A stretch of 64,000 bases of DNA from Vibrio quintilis (GTDB lineage Bacteria > Pseudomonadota > Gammaproteobacteria > Enterobacterales > Vibrionaceae): the NCBI RefSeq assembly GCF_024529975.1, contig NZ_AP024897.1, forward strand, positions 2,666,001 to 2,730,000, given 5' to 3'. Below are positions 1 to 8,473 of the stretch, in pieces. The translations under genes and the position numbers were made by a program. Within the stretch, counting starts at the first letter, position 1; the number at the start of each line of letters is the position of its first letter. The notes under the pieces are model-generated. The model was not told the origin of the DNA and made no database searches. It saw only the letters and a program-made list of their open reading frames with translations.

Positions 1-240
1 CTTAATCAGCGTTCTCTGAATTTCAACCAGTTCTTCCGCACTAACCGGAATTTTAATGCCAAGTTCATGACATGAACGCTCAAGACGAGCCATATGTCCG
101 GCATTATCGACCAGTTTGCCATCCAGCACAGAGGTCACTTCATAAACCGCATCAGCAAACAGAAAGCCACGGTCAAAAATAGATATTTTAGCTTCAGATT
201 CAGGTACATACGCACCATTCACATAAACAATTCGTTCCAT
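1..240 (-). CDS. dat: D-amino acid aminotransferase, N-terminal part (cut by window start)
   Basis: This fragment encodes the first 80 residues of a class IV PLP-dependent aminotransferase. Reading the reverse strand gives MERIVYVNGAYVPESE, then an ISIFDRGFLFADAVYEV segment, which is the family's N-terminal signature. D-amino acid transaminases move the amino group between D-alanine or other D-amino acids and 2-oxoglutarate, giving D-glutamate. The start is supported by an AGGAAG ribosome site about seven bases upstream. The gene follows dgcA by 14 bases on the same strand, so it is the third gene of a D-amino-acid operon. The catalytic lysine lies beyond the window. A branched-chain aminotransferase-like relative is the main alternative. 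Confidence 0.85.
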   Translation of the reverse strand, partial: MERIVYVNGAYVPESEAKISIFDRGFLFADAVYEVTSVLDGKLVDNAGHMARLERSCHELGIKIPVSAEELVEIQRTLIK

Positions 241-254
241 AATATATTCTTCCT

Positions 255-1229
255 TCATCCCCACAATGCTGAGTCAAAAGGCATCATCTGATTCGCTTCA
301 AATCTGAATCCATGCTCAATATCTTTACTCAACAATAAAGGACCATCCAAATCAACAACTTCAACACCCTGTGCGACAACAAAAGCCGGCGCCATACTCA
401 GTGAAGAAGACAACATACAACCCACCATGACTCTTAGTCCTGCAGCTTCAGCGTCTTTCTTCAGCGCCAGTGCTTCAGTCAAACCACCGGTTTTATCCGT
501 TTTAATATTAATCATGTCATAGCGGCCAATAATTTTTGGCAAACTCTTCCTGTCATGACATGATTCATCAGCACAAATCGGAATCGGACGCTCCAGGTTA
601 TCCAGCACCGCATCCTGATCTGCATGGAATGGTTGCTCAATCATGGCAACATTCAGCTTTTGCAGCTCAGGAATCAGTGCCTGATAAGTTTCAACATCCC
701 AGGCTTCATTCGCATCCAGAATAATGGTGGCATCCGGTGCACCTCGGCGAACCGCTATCACACGTTCTAAATCTTCCGCACCGCCGAGTTTTAATTTCAG
801 CAACGGACGAAATGAGTTCTCAACCGCAGCCTGTTCCATCTTTCGCGGCTTATCCAGTGATAAGGTATAAGCCGTCGTCAATGGTTCCGGCGTGGCTTGT
901 ACTAAAGACCAGATACTTTCACCCTGATACTTACAGGCCAGATCCCACATCGCGCAATCGACGGCATTGCGGGCAGCACCTGAAGGCAGCAGAGACTGTA
1001 GCTGAGTGCGATCAATCCCACATTTGATTTCCGGAATAATCCCCCGGATCTGCCCCATCACACTTTCAATGGACTCCTGATAACGGGCATAAGGGACACA
1101 TTCTCCCCGCCCGGTGACACCATCTTTTTCAATTTCAACAATAATGGTATCAGCTGAAGTTTTACTGCCCCGTGAGATTGTAAAACTTCCGCGAATCGGC
1201 CAGCTTTTTGTGTACAGACTGATATTCAT
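255..1229 (-). CDS. dgcA: Enolase-superfamily epimerase, probably N-acetyl-D-glutamate racemase DgcA
   Basis: This 324-residue protein has the muconate-lactonizing/dipeptide-epimerase layout of the enolase superfamily. Visible are the KLKLGG lysine motif, the metal ligands in ILDANEAW, IEQPF and CADES, and the second catalytic lysine in INIKTDKTGG. By fold alone it could be an L-Ala-D/L-Glu epimerase acting on peptidoglycan peptides. The partner gene decides the call: it overlaps by one base (TAATG) with a dgcN-type gene, and the dgcN-dgcA pair is described in marine proteobacteria as converting D-glutamate, via its N-acetyl form, to N-acetyl-L-glutamate. The substrate is inferred from that context. 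Confidence 0.8.
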   Translation of the reverse strand: MNISLYTKSWPIRGSFTISRGSKTSADTIIVEIEKDGVTGRGECVPYARYQESIESVMGQIRGIIPEIKCGIDRTQLQSLLPSGAARNAVDCAMWDLACKYQGESIWSLVQATPEPLTTAYTLSLDKPRKMEQAAVENSFRPLLKLKLGGAEDLERVIAVRRGAPDATIILDANEAWDVETYQALIPELQKLNVAMIEQPFHADQDAVLDNLERPIPICADESCHDRKSLPKIIGRYDMINIKTDKTGGLTEALALKKDAEAAGLRVMVGCMLSSSLSMAPAFVVAQGVEVVDLDGPLLLSKDIEHGFRFEANQMMPFDSALWG

Positions 1230-2233
1230 TACAACTCCGAAAGATGATCAACAATACGCCCGACACCTTGTCTGAAAGGGTCAACAACCGGCAAGCCGAC
1301 TTTTTCTTCCAGCTGACTCATGTAAGTCAGTGCAGCGTCTTCATCCAGTGCAGAAGTATTGACTGAAACACCAACAAAACGAGCAGCCGGATTTGTCAGA
1401 CGTGCTGCTGCAAGGTTAGCTTCCATACAAACGTCAATCTCAGGTAATTTGTATTCCGGTAATCCGCGCATATGTTCACGGGTTGGCTCATGGCAGAGAA
1501 CCAAAGCGTCAGCCTGAGAACCATGAATCAATCCGGTTGTTACACCGGCAAAAGAAGCATGGAATAAAGAACCCTGTCCTTCAATCACATCCCAGTGTGC
1601 TTCATCGTTTGCTGGCGTAATAGTTTCAATTGCGCCGGCGATAAAGTCAGCAACAACACAATCGGCACTTACACCGCCACCCGTAATCAGAATACCGGTT
1701 TGACCTGTTGCTCTGAAATCTGCATCCATTCCCCGGTCTTTCATTTCTTTTTCAATGGCCAGAGAGGTATACATTTTTCCGACTGAGCAATCTGTACCCA
1801 CTGTCAGTAAACGCTTACCTGAACGGGGTTTGCCATTGGCAACCGGATAAGCCTGAGAAGGATAACGCACATCAAACAGCGACCGGCCGTGCTTCTGAGC
1901 ACATTCAACTAATGCCGGAATATCATTCAGTTTATTATGCAGGCCTGCCGCGATATCCATGCCTGCTTCCAGCGCCTCAATCAGCACACTAACCCACTCA
2001 TCAGAAATAATACCGCCGCGGTTCGCTACTCCGATCACCAGCGTTTTAGCACCGGCATTGACCGCTTCCGCAATGGACATATCAGTCAGTCCACAATCAG
2101 CTTTACAACTGTCTAAACGAAACTGACCTACACAATACTCAGGGCGCCATGTTTTGATTCCCTGAGCAACTTTTGCAGCTAAAGCATCTGCTGCATCACC
2201 TAAAAACAATAAATAAGGCTTTTTCAGTTCCAT
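1229..2233 (-). CDS. dgcN: DUF1611 protein, probable D-glutamate N-acetyltransferase DgcN
   Basis: This 334-residue DUF1611 protein has a Rossmann-like N-terminal half and a P-loop-like segment, TVGTDCSVGKM, near residue 145. DUF1611 members paired with an enolase-superfamily racemase are described as D-glutamate N-acetyltransferases. The product would feed DgcA directly. It is the first gene of the leftward operon dgcN-dgcA-dat and ends one base into dgcA, so translation is probably coupled. A weak sigma-54-like element lies about 80 bases upstream. The enzyme assignment rests on the pair; the DUF1611 call itself is firm. Confidence 0.8.
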   Translation of the reverse strand: MELKKPYLLFLGDAADALAAKVAQGIKTWRPEYCVGQFRLDSCKADCGLTDMSIAEAVNAGAKTLVIGVANRGGIISDEWVSVLIEALEAGMDIAAGLHNKLNDIPALVECAQKHGRSLFDVRYPSQAYPVANGKPRSGKRLLTVGTDCSVGKMYTSLAIEKEMKDRGMDADFRATGQTGILITGGGVSADCVVADFIAGAIETITPANDEAHWDVIEGQGSLFHASFAGVTTGLIHGSQADALVLCHEPTREHMRGLPEYKLPEIDVCMEANLAAARLTNPAARFVGVSVNTSALDEDAALTYMSQLEEKVGLPVVDPFRQGVGRIVDHLSEL

Positions 2234-2312
2234 CTTTTTCTTTACTCCGTCGCTAAATTTGTGAGTGAACCCGTCACACTTTCAATTCTTTTGAACATTT
2301 CACTAATCATTA

Positions 2313-2328
2313 AGCAAAATACATGACA
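2313..2328 (-). promoter_or_regulatory. Sigma-54-like promoter element in front of dgcN
   Basis: On the reverse strand the bases read TGTCATGTATTTTGCT, against the sigma-54 pattern TGGCACG-N4-TTGCW. The -12 half (TTGC) and most of the -24 half match, but the nearly invariant GG of the -24 box is GT here. Transcription would start roughly 70 bases ahead of dgcN. The call is weak. Confidence 0.3.
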
Positions 2329-2668
2329 ATTATTCTGAAGGGAATGATTCAGCAGTGAATACAATATCGAATATAAAGGCGCATACTGAATTTAAATTCA
2401 TTAAATATGAATTTAAATTTATTTTTGCATCTTTTTAAGATTTAACAGAAAAATCCGGACAGAAGCTTTTTTTCAGAGTCATATTCCAAACGAAGGTTAT
2501 AAGTCAGAAAAAAACTTCACTGAACAGATAAATTCGAATTTATATAATTTTGTAAAAAAGCCGATAAAACAGAGATTCACACTAACAAAAAAAATCATCA
2601 ACATATTTAAAAACACGATATACATCACAGATAATCGTAATCCTACAAGCTTAACATTTACACCAATT

Positions 2669-2683
2669 GCACCAACACGGTGC
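2669..2683. promoter_or_regulatory. NtrC (GlnG)-like binding site
   Basis: The dyad GCACC-AACAC-GGTGC has perfect five-base arms and closely resembles the NtrC sites I remember upstream of enteric glnA. It lies in the divergent region at enhancer-like distance from both sigma-54-like elements. This suggests that nitrogen limitation activates the D-amino-acid genes. Confidence 0.5.
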
Positions 2684-2944
2684 TTTATGCACTACTATTG
2701 ATCATGAAAGTGTTGTTTTTCTGCTTTAATCAGGTGAATCAGCAGACACGCTTCAGTAATTAGCGTAAAATATGCAAATACCAGCCCTGAGAGTCAAAAC
2801 AGAATATTTAACTAAATTTATCATGAACACCGAAATTAAATAAAAACACCTCCGATAATCTGAAATCCTGACAACATTTTTTATTATCATCGATCACCCC
2901 GGATGCTTCCGGCACAAACAATATAGAAATACATGAACGGTGGC

Positions 2945-2960
2945 TGGTCTGTAACTTGCT
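2945..2960 (+). promoter_or_regulatory. Sigma-54-like promoter element in front of alr
   Basis: TGGTCTGTAACTTGCT keeps the GG and GC dinucleotides exactly ten bases apart, and matches TGG, the G at position 7 and TTGCW of the sigma-54 pattern; positions 4 to 6 deviate. It would give an untranslated leader of about 145 bases before alr. Confidence 0.4.
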
Positions 2961-3116
2961 AAAATTAGTAGTGAAATGGATCGGGACAGATCGCCTGTAA
3001 GTGAGAAGAACCCATAAAAATGTGCTTAAGGTTGTATTTCAATCCATGATTGCCATGATCCATTCGCATCAGGACAGACAAACAATTCAATCGATTTATC
3101 AATATCAGGAACGATT

Positions 3117-4196
3117 ATGATCACAGCAGAAGCCGTCATTGATTTACAGGCATTAAGGAATAACTACAACAAACTGAAAGCGCAGTGCAACAGCCAGGAA
3201 CTGGTTGCTGTGATTAAAGGTGACGCATACGGACACAATGCAGTCAAAGTTGCAAAAGCTCTCCCTGACGCGGACGTGTTTGCGGTATCCAGAATAGAGG
3301 AAGCGGTTGAACTCCGCGAAGCGGGTATTACCCAACCGGTATTATTACTTGAAGGCTGCTTTTGCAGCGATGATCTGAAAACCGCCTCTTCACTCAACCT
3401 CCAGACAACCATTCACTGCGCTGAACAACTTGACGATTTCAAACAGACCAAACTGGAAAATAAAATCACTGTCTGGCTGAAACTGGACACTGGCATGCAC
3501 CGTCTGGGGGTTCAGCCTGATGAGCTGGAAGATTATGTCAACCAGATTCAGGACACACACCAGGTCAAAGGTGATGTCGGTTTCATCAGTCATTTCAGTT
3601 GTGCCGATGAGCTTTCATCACCTGCAACACTCGCCCAGTTGGAATTATTTAAAACATGTACCGCTCCTTATCCCGGCCCGAAAACACTGGCAAACTCTGC
3701 CGGAATCATTTACTGGAAAGACGCACATTTTAATGTCTCCCGCGCAGGCATTGCTTTATATGGAATTTCTCCTATTCCGGACAAGAAAGGCGCAGACCAC
3801 AATCTGACGCCGGTGATGACACTGAATTCGCGGCTTATCGCAGTCAGAAAGCATCAGGCCAACGAGCCTGTTGGCTACGGAGCGCTTTGGCAATCCAGTC
3901 ACGCAACGAATATTGGTGTCATCGCAATGGGATATGGCGATGGTTATCCGCGCTCAACCCCGATGGGAACACCGGTCTATATTAACGGGCGTATTGTTCC
4001 GGTTGCGGGCAGAATTTCAATGGATATGATTACCGTAGACTTAGGCCCTGATGCCACAGACAAAGTAGGTGATCTCGTTGAATTTTGGGGAAACAACCTG
4101 CCTGTCGAAGAAGTCGCCCGACATATCGGAACCATTCCTTATGAACTGGTTATCCAACTGACAAAACGGGTGGTCAGAACATTTATTGGTGAATAA
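3117..4196 (+). CDS. alr: Alanine racemase
   Basis: This 359-residue fold-type III PLP enzyme interconverts L- and D-alanine. The PLP-binding lysine is K34 in VIKGDAYGHN, and the second catalytic base is the tyrosine near residue 254 in VGYGALW. Length fits the family (about 360). An AGGA ribosome site sits just before the ATG. No signal peptide is visible, so it is cytoplasmic and not a periplasmic broad-specificity racemase of the Bsr type. It is divergent from dgcN-dgcA-dat, so the locus may link D-Ala supply to D-Glu turnover through the transaminase. Whether it is the housekeeping or a catabolic racemase cannot be told from this window. Confidence 0.93.
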   Translation: MITAEAVIDLQALRNNYNKLKAQCNSQELVAVIKGDAYGHNAVKVAKALPDADVFAVSRIEEAVELREAGITQPVLLLEGCFCSDDLKTASSLNLQTTIHCAEQLDDFKQTKLENKITVWLKLDTGMHRLGVQPDELEDYVNQIQDTHQVKGDVGFISHFSCADELSSPATLAQLELFKTCTAPYPGPKTLANSAGIIYWKDAHFNVSRAGIALYGISPIPDKKGADHNLTPVMTLNSRLIAVRKHQANEPVGYGALWQSSHATNIGVIAMGYGDGYPRSTPMGTPVYINGRIVPVAGRISMDMITVDLGPDATDKVGDLVEFWGNNLPVEEVARHIGTIPYELVIQLTKRVVRTFIGE

Positions 4197-4216
4197 ACAC
4201 CTCTCTTCCTTCTATT

Positions 4217-4241
4217 AAGGCAGCAATCATGCTGCCTTTTT
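4217..4241 (+). terminator. Rho-independent terminator after alr
   Basis: AAGGCAGCA, a four-base loop and TGCTGCCTT form a nine-base-pair stem that runs into a T tract about 20 bases after the alr stop. Confidence 0.88.
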
Positions 4242-4299
4242 GTTATCCGCACCATATCTCTGCTTTTCAACATCAGATGATCAGATCAACCTCCAATAA

Positions 4300-4343
4300 A
4301 CATATGTCAAAATAAAATAAAAAAACCAAATTGACATATGTCA
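4300..4343. promoter_or_regulatory. Paired palindromes, candidate operator of the downstream dehydrogenase
   Basis: TGACATATGTCA (4332-4343) is a perfect 12-base palindrome. A second ACATATGT core starts at 4300, with centres 34 bases (about three helical turns) apart. The outer bases also pair (ATATGTCAA with TTGACATAT). Such spacing suits two dimers of one regulator. The regulator is not identifiable here. Confidence 0.45.
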
Positions 4344-4368
4344 TTTAATGACGCATTATCTTTGTACA

Positions 4369-4405
4369 CAGACAATCTGAAGTTACAAAGTTGTTTGGGT
4401 ATATA
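4369..4405. repeat. Degenerate copy of the dispersed TATACCC hairpin repeat
   Basis: The segment contains ACAATCTGAAG, then AGTTGT followed by TTGGGTATATA. It matches the inner stem and right end of the repeat family, but the left TATACCC end is lost. It lies upstream of the hydroxyacid dehydrogenase. Confidence 0.5.
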
Positions 4406-4511
4406 AAACCGGGCTGAAAAACCAACTGCTTGCAAAACAGACATCATATAATATGAAATCAGTTCAGTTATACTCAGCCAGTAATCGTCAAGACTTATGA
4501 AGGAGCTATTC

Positions 4512-5390
4512 ATGGATAAGATTCACGTTGCTTTCATTGGATTAGGTGTCATGGGGTATCCAATGGCAGGACACCTTTCTGAGGCCGGACATCACACCAG
4601 CGTGTTTAACCGTACCTCACAAAAATCTGCCGCCTGGGAAAAACAATATCGTGGTATTGCCTGTGATACCCCGGCAAAAGCTGCCACTGGTAGTCAGATC
4701 ATTTTTCTCTGCGTCGGCAATGATGATGATGTAAGAAGTGTGATGTATGGGGAAGACGGGATATTAGCCGGCGCAAATCCCGGCGCTATCATTGTTGATC
4801 ACACCACCACGTCTGCAGAGCTTGCCCTCGAATTAGCCACTGCATGTCAGACACGGGACATGCATTTTATCGATGCCCCGGTTTCAGGCGGACAGGCAGG
4901 AGCAGAAAATGGGACACTGACCGTCATGTGTGGCGGTGAGGCGGATATATTTGAACAGATACAACCTGTGGTTGCCTCTTATGCTAAACAGGCCGTTTTG
5001 CTGGGTGCGCACGGACAGGGACAGCGTTGTAAGATGGTTAACCAAATCTGTATTGCCGGCATATTGCAAGGGTTGAGTGAAGCATTGTCACTGGCAAAAC
5101 ATGCCCATCTCGACATTGAACAGGTCGTTGATGTATTAAAACATGGCGCTGCCGGTTCATGGCAAATGGAAAACCGGGCTGTGACTATGTCTGATGATCA
5201 ATTCGATTTTGGATTTGCAATCGACTGGATGCGTAAAGATTTAGGCTTTTGCATCAATGAAGCTGAAAAGCATCAGCTTGATCTTCCGATGACAAAAAAT
5301 GTAGACCAGTTGTATGCAAACCTTCAGCAACAAGGTTTAGGACGAATGGACACATCCGTATTGATCAAAGCTTATGATCAGAATAAATGA
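4512..5390 (+). CDS. NAD(P)-dependent beta-hydroxyacid dehydrogenase (GarR/GlxR/3-hydroxyisobutyrate dehydrogenase family)
   Basis: This 292-residue protein has an N-terminal Rossmann motif GLGVMG, the family's DAPVSGG substrate-loop motif near residue 120, and the catalytic lysine in KMVNQ near residue 170. Family members oxidise or reduce short beta-hydroxyacids such as tartronate semialdehyde/glycerate or 3-hydroxyisobutyrate. The upstream in-frame ATG at 4497 is rejected because AAGGAG lies seven bases before the ATG at 4512. It stands alone after the alr terminator and is convergent with the next gene, the two stops lying two bases apart. The substrate cannot be chosen from sequence. Confidence 0.85.
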   Translation: MDKIHVAFIGLGVMGYPMAGHLSEAGHHTSVFNRTSQKSAAWEKQYRGIACDTPAKAATGSQIIFLCVGNDDDVRSVMYGEDGILAGANPGAIIVDHTTTSAELALELATACQTRDMHFIDAPVSGGQAGAENGTLTVMCGGEADIFEQIQPVVASYAKQAVLLGAHGQGQRCKMVNQICIAGILQGLSEALSLAKHAHLDIEQVVDVLKHGAAGSWQMENRAVTMSDDQFDFGFAIDWMRKDLGFCINEAEKHQLDLPMTKNVDQLYANLQQQGLGRMDTSVLIKAYDQNK

Positions 5391-5392
5391 TC

Positions 5393-5863
5393 TCAGCCTG
5401 CTCTCTGATTCATTTCAGAGAGCATTCGCTTCATCGGTATAAAACGGATACCATTCACCTCTTCTTCCTCCCCCTCGACAATAAATCCATTTGCCAGATA
5501 AAAAGAGACCGCATTCGGCGAAGCTTTCAGTTCTAACGTATCAGAGGTAACGAATTCAGAGATCAGGTGATCTAATAATTTGCGTCCGATCCCACATCCC
5601 TGTATACAACCGGCCACAAAGAGTTTTGTAATATACCGGCCCTTTCTGATGGCAGCAAATCCAAGTAACTTATCATCGATCACCAGCTTTACGGACTGAT
5701 AGTCTGCACCTAAAACTGAAACCCGGACTTCATTGGCAACAACGGATAAGAAATATGCCTGCCCGGTATCACTCAAACCCGGGAAGATGTCGCTTCGGGC
5801 AACATTTGTAACCAGTTCAATAATTGCTTCAATATCTTCCGTTTCCGCCTTCTTTATATACAT
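5393..5863 (-). CDS. GNAT family N-acetyltransferase
   Basis: This 156-residue protein carries the acetyl-CoA motif A (QGCGIG, in the segment CIQGCGIGRKLLDHL near residue 95) and the C-terminal VSFYLANGF segment typical of GNATs. It would acetylate an amine or a protein N-terminus. The substrate is unknown. It is a single leftward gene, convergent with the dehydrogenase. Confidence 0.85.
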   Translation of the reverse strand: MYIKKAETEDIEAIIELVTNVARSDIFPGLSDTGQAYFLSVVANEVRVSVLGADYQSVKLVIDDKLLGFAAIRKGRYITKLFVAGCIQGCGIGRKLLDHLISEFVTSDTLELKASPNAVSFYLANGFIVEGEEEEVNGIRFIPMKRMLSEMNQRAG

Positions 5864-6312
5864 CTATGTTTTCAACTCCCTGCGACAACACCTGTCAGTT
5901 GTAAACTGTCAGATTAATACATATCAGGTATATTTGACTATATCACCACCGAAGAATTCCATCTAATGGCCACCAGGCTGAATACGACCGGTGTTATACC
6001 CAAACAATCTGAATATTTTCTTACAAATTTTGTATTTTATACAGACTAAAAATATTTCAGCCATTCACATCATTCAATTATAATAGTCAGGACAAATTAA
6101 ATAACTGCGTTACCTTTCATAGATTAAAATCATTATATTCACCTCCATACATATATATTTTCTCTTCTGATAAGCATTATCTATATTTAAAAGTTACAAA
6201 AGTAAAAGATAGTTACATTAGAGACATCATCAATCTATTCTCTGAAACATATTGCTAGACTGGCGTCATAAAAATCATAAAACCTATATTCTAATTAAGA
6301 GAAGGTGAACAT
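5864..6312. other. Intergenic region upstream of the 2-hydroxycarboxylate transporter
   Basis: About 450 AT-rich bases between divergent genes. It contains a half copy of the dispersed hairpin repeat (5994-6020, TTATACCCAAACAATCTGAA) and the activator-type promoter listed next. No gene was recognised. Confidence 0.6.
6191..6261 (+). promoter_or_regulatory. Activator-type promoter with tandem AGTTACA repeats (candidate DcuR site)
   Basis: AAGTTACA (6191-6198) and TAGTTACA (6210-6217) are direct repeats 19 bases apart. ATCAAT follows at 6229 and a -10-like TAGACT at 6256. Every one of these distances is identical in the frd promoter at 8723-8793. No good -35 box is seen, which fits an activated promoter. 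DcuR or another dicarboxylate-responsive regulator is inferred from the genes served. Confidence 0.6.
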
Positions 6313-7602
6313 ATGTTGACCAGCCCAACAATAAATATAAATGAAAAACGTATGGCGCATATTATATTTGCGTTGTCAGCCATCATCATTTTACTTGCGA
6401 CAGTCGAGAATAAGATGCCTTCCGGCATCATCGGTGCGATAGGCGTTATGGCCGTCGTTGGATACATACTGAATGTGATCGGAGACAAAACCCCCATCAT
6501 CAATCAATTTTTTGGTGGTGGTGCGATTGTGATTATCTTCGGTTCTTCTTATTTGTTTCACAGTAACCTGCTCCCCCATGAAATCGCCACTTCTATAACA
6601 ACTTTTGTTAAGAGTGGCGGTTTCCTCTCATTCTTTATTGCCAGCCTGGTTACCGGATCCATTCTCGGAATGGAAACGGACGTGCTGAAAAAAGCCGCGC
6701 TGAAATATATCCCGGTTATTTTTGGCGGTGTGGCTATGTCCTTTTTACTGGCAGGTATCGTCGGCAGTTTTCTCGGAGAAGGTTTCTTTGACTCTATTAT
6801 GCTGATCGCCCTGCCCATCATGGGCGGCGGTATGGGGGCCGGTGCTGTTCCGCTGGTTGAAATTATGTCCGGCAATACCAATATGTCGGCAGAAATGCTG
6901 ATGTCAAAAATGGTACCGGCACTGGCTATTGGTAATGCCATGGCAATTGTGATGGCCGGCCTTTTAAGTAAATTAGGTAATGTTTACCCGGCCCTCACAG
7001 GAAATGGGAAACTGATTCGCGCTTCACACGATGAAGATACATCAGACACGCAACAGTCTGAAAGTACACTTTCGATTGATGTATTAGGCATCGGCGCCCT
7101 GCTGGCAATCACCATGTATTACGTCGGTAGTATGTTAAGCTCTGTGATCAACATGCACACATATGCCCTGATGATTCTGTTTGTCGCTTTTGTCAAAGTA
7201 TTGGGTGTCATCCCACGTGGACTTGAACAGGCAGCCCATGCCTGGTACAAATTTGTGGTCAACAACTTAACACCAGCCTTATTAGTGGGTATTGGCGTTG
7301 CCTACACCGATTTAAATCAAATCATCGCTTCACTCAGTATCAGCTATTTCCTGATGGTCTTTGCGACTGTACTTGGCGCAATTCTGGGCGCTGCAATCAT
7401 CGGACATCTGATGGGATTCTACGCAATTGAAGCCGCGATCACTGCCGGTTTATGTATGGCCAATATGGGTGGCACCGGCGATGTCGCAGTGCTTGCCGCG
7501 TCAAAAAGAATGTCACTCATGCCTTTCGCACAGATTTCATCCCGAATCGGGGGTGCATTCATGCTTATTCTTGCAACCGTGATTCTTTCACTTTTAAAAT
7601 AG
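6313..7602 (+). CDS. 2-hydroxycarboxylate (malate/citrate) transporter, CitS/MalP family
   Basis: This 429-residue polytopic membrane protein has the two reentrant-loop glycine motifs of the 2-hydroxycarboxylate transporter family: GGGMGAGAVPL near residue 175 and NMGGTGDVAVL near residue 385. Members are sodium or proton symporters, or malate/lactate and citrate exchangers. No citrate lyase genes are near, and fumarate reductase, DcuB and DcuSR follow, so malate uptake for fumarate respiration is the best guess. An AGAAGG ribosome site supports the start. Its promoter mirrors that of frd. Confidence 0.85.
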   Translation: MLTSPTININEKRMAHIIFALSAIIILLATVENKMPSGIIGAIGVMAVVGYILNVIGDKTPIINQFFGGGAIVIIFGSSYLFHSNLLPHEIATSITTFVKSGGFLSFFIASLVTGSILGMETDVLKKAALKYIPVIFGGVAMSFLLAGIVGSFLGEGFFDSIMLIALPIMGGGMGAGAVPLVEIMSGNTNMSAEMLMSKMVPALAIGNAMAIVMAGLLSKLGNVYPALTGNGKLIRASHDEDTSDTQQSESTLSIDVLGIGALLAITMYYVGSMLSSVINMHTYALMILFVAFVKVLGVIPRGLEQAAHAWYKFVVNNLTPALLVGIGVAYTDLNQIIASLSISYFLMVFATVLGAILGAAIIGHLMGFYAIEAAITAGLCMANMGGTGDVAVLAASKRMSLMPFAQISSRIGGAFMLILATVILSLLK

Positions 7603-7619
7603 CAAACCACTGCATAAGT

Positions 7620-8236
7620 AAAAATCCGCCTTCTTAGAAGGCGGCTTTGGTTTACAGCCCCCTGAAAGGGAGCATTCTCGCGCTGTTAGTTCATCTTCAA
7701 CTCTAACTGCGCCTCGTATTCTTGATCTTTCTTATCTTGGTGTCTGACGTAACGTCTGATGATTTCTTCATTTACGCCAACCGTATCGACAAAGTAACCT
7801 CTTGCCCAAAAATGATTTCCCCAGAGCTTCTTTCTTATATGCGGGAATTTGTTAAACAACCGGATTGCCGAACGTCCTTTCAACATCCCCATCAACGTTG
7901 AGATAGACACTTTTGGTGGAACTATCACAACCAGATGAACATGATCTTGCTGAACATTTAGTTCCAAGACCTCGCAATCTTTCATATTGCATAAAATATA
8001 GATTGAGCGATAAAGCTCCTTACCTACGTTACCTTTCAGGATCTTGAATCTGTATTTCGGCGTCCAAACTATATGGTATTTACAACGCCAATAGACATGT
8101 GATGAACTTCTATAGTCGCCCATGTTTTTTGTTTCCTCTTACTTGTGGTGAATAAGAGGTTTACTTCTAACATGGGCATTTCTTCGGGCAATAGCCCCAA
8201 GGTTCAATCACCACCGCCCAAGGCGGTGGTTTAGGG
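7620..8236 (-). mobile_element. IS200-type insertion sequence (IS200/IS605 family, tnpA only)
   Basis: The element is about 615 bases with a single transposase and a hairpin near each end. CCGCCTTCT pairs with AGAAGGCGG at 7626-7644, and ACCACCGCC pairs with GGCGGTGGT at 8210-8230. Subterminal hairpins rather than inverted-repeat tips, and no obvious target duplication, are typical of IS200. Exact ends are estimated. It sits between the transporter stop and what looks like that gene's own terminator at 8251. Confidence 0.8.
7686..8123 (-). CDS. tnpA: IS200-family transposase TnpA (HUH, single tyrosine)
   Basis: This 145-residue Y1 transposase cuts and joins single-stranded DNA. The metal-binding HUH motif is H61-V-H63 in QQDHVHLVV and the nucleophile is Y125 in EEIIRRYVRHQ. 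Length is normal for IS200 transposases and no frameshift is seen, so the copy is probably functional. No tnpB accompanies it. Confidence 0.93.
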   Translation of the reverse strand: MGDYRSSSHVYWRCKYHIVWTPKYRFKILKGNVGKELYRSIYILCNMKDCEVLELNVQQDHVHLVVIVPPKVSISTLMGMLKGRSAIRLFNKFPHIRKKLWGNHFWARGYFVDTVGVNEEIIRRYVRHQDKKDQEYEAQLELKMN

Positions 8237-8250
8237 ATGACAATAAAATA

Positions 8251-8276
8251 AAAGCCACATCGATTGTGGCTTTTTT
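8251..8276 (+). terminator. Terminator displaced from the transporter gene by the IS200 insertion
   Basis: AAAGCCACA pairs with TGTGGCTTT across a five-base loop, and six T residues end the stem. It lies just beyond the IS200 end. The nearest rightward gene upstream of it is the 2-hydroxycarboxylate transporter. Confidence 0.8.
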
Positions 8277-8473
8277 ATTATTTGTATTCATATCAACTTC
8301 TATTGATAAAAATAAATAATGATACACATAGATAAATCACAATATAAACCATAAATTTAAATACGGGATGAAATATTATATCTATTACTGACACTTAGCT
8401 TTTAACTTAATTAACCATATTGTCATTCCATTAATATGATTAAAATCACTATGAATCCAATAATAATAACCAG

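Larger units (their letters stand above)
2234..3116. other. Long AT-rich divergent intergenic region between dgcN and alr
   Basis: About 880 bases without a convincing gene. It holds the NtrC-like dyad and the two sigma-54-like elements listed separately, in otherwise very AT-rich DNA. No riboswitch or small RNA was recognised. Confidence 0.6.

Noticed and set aside
2641-2700. Riboswitch in the alr leader
   Set aside because: The paired bases are explained by the short NtrC-like dyad, and no larger conserved fold was recognised.
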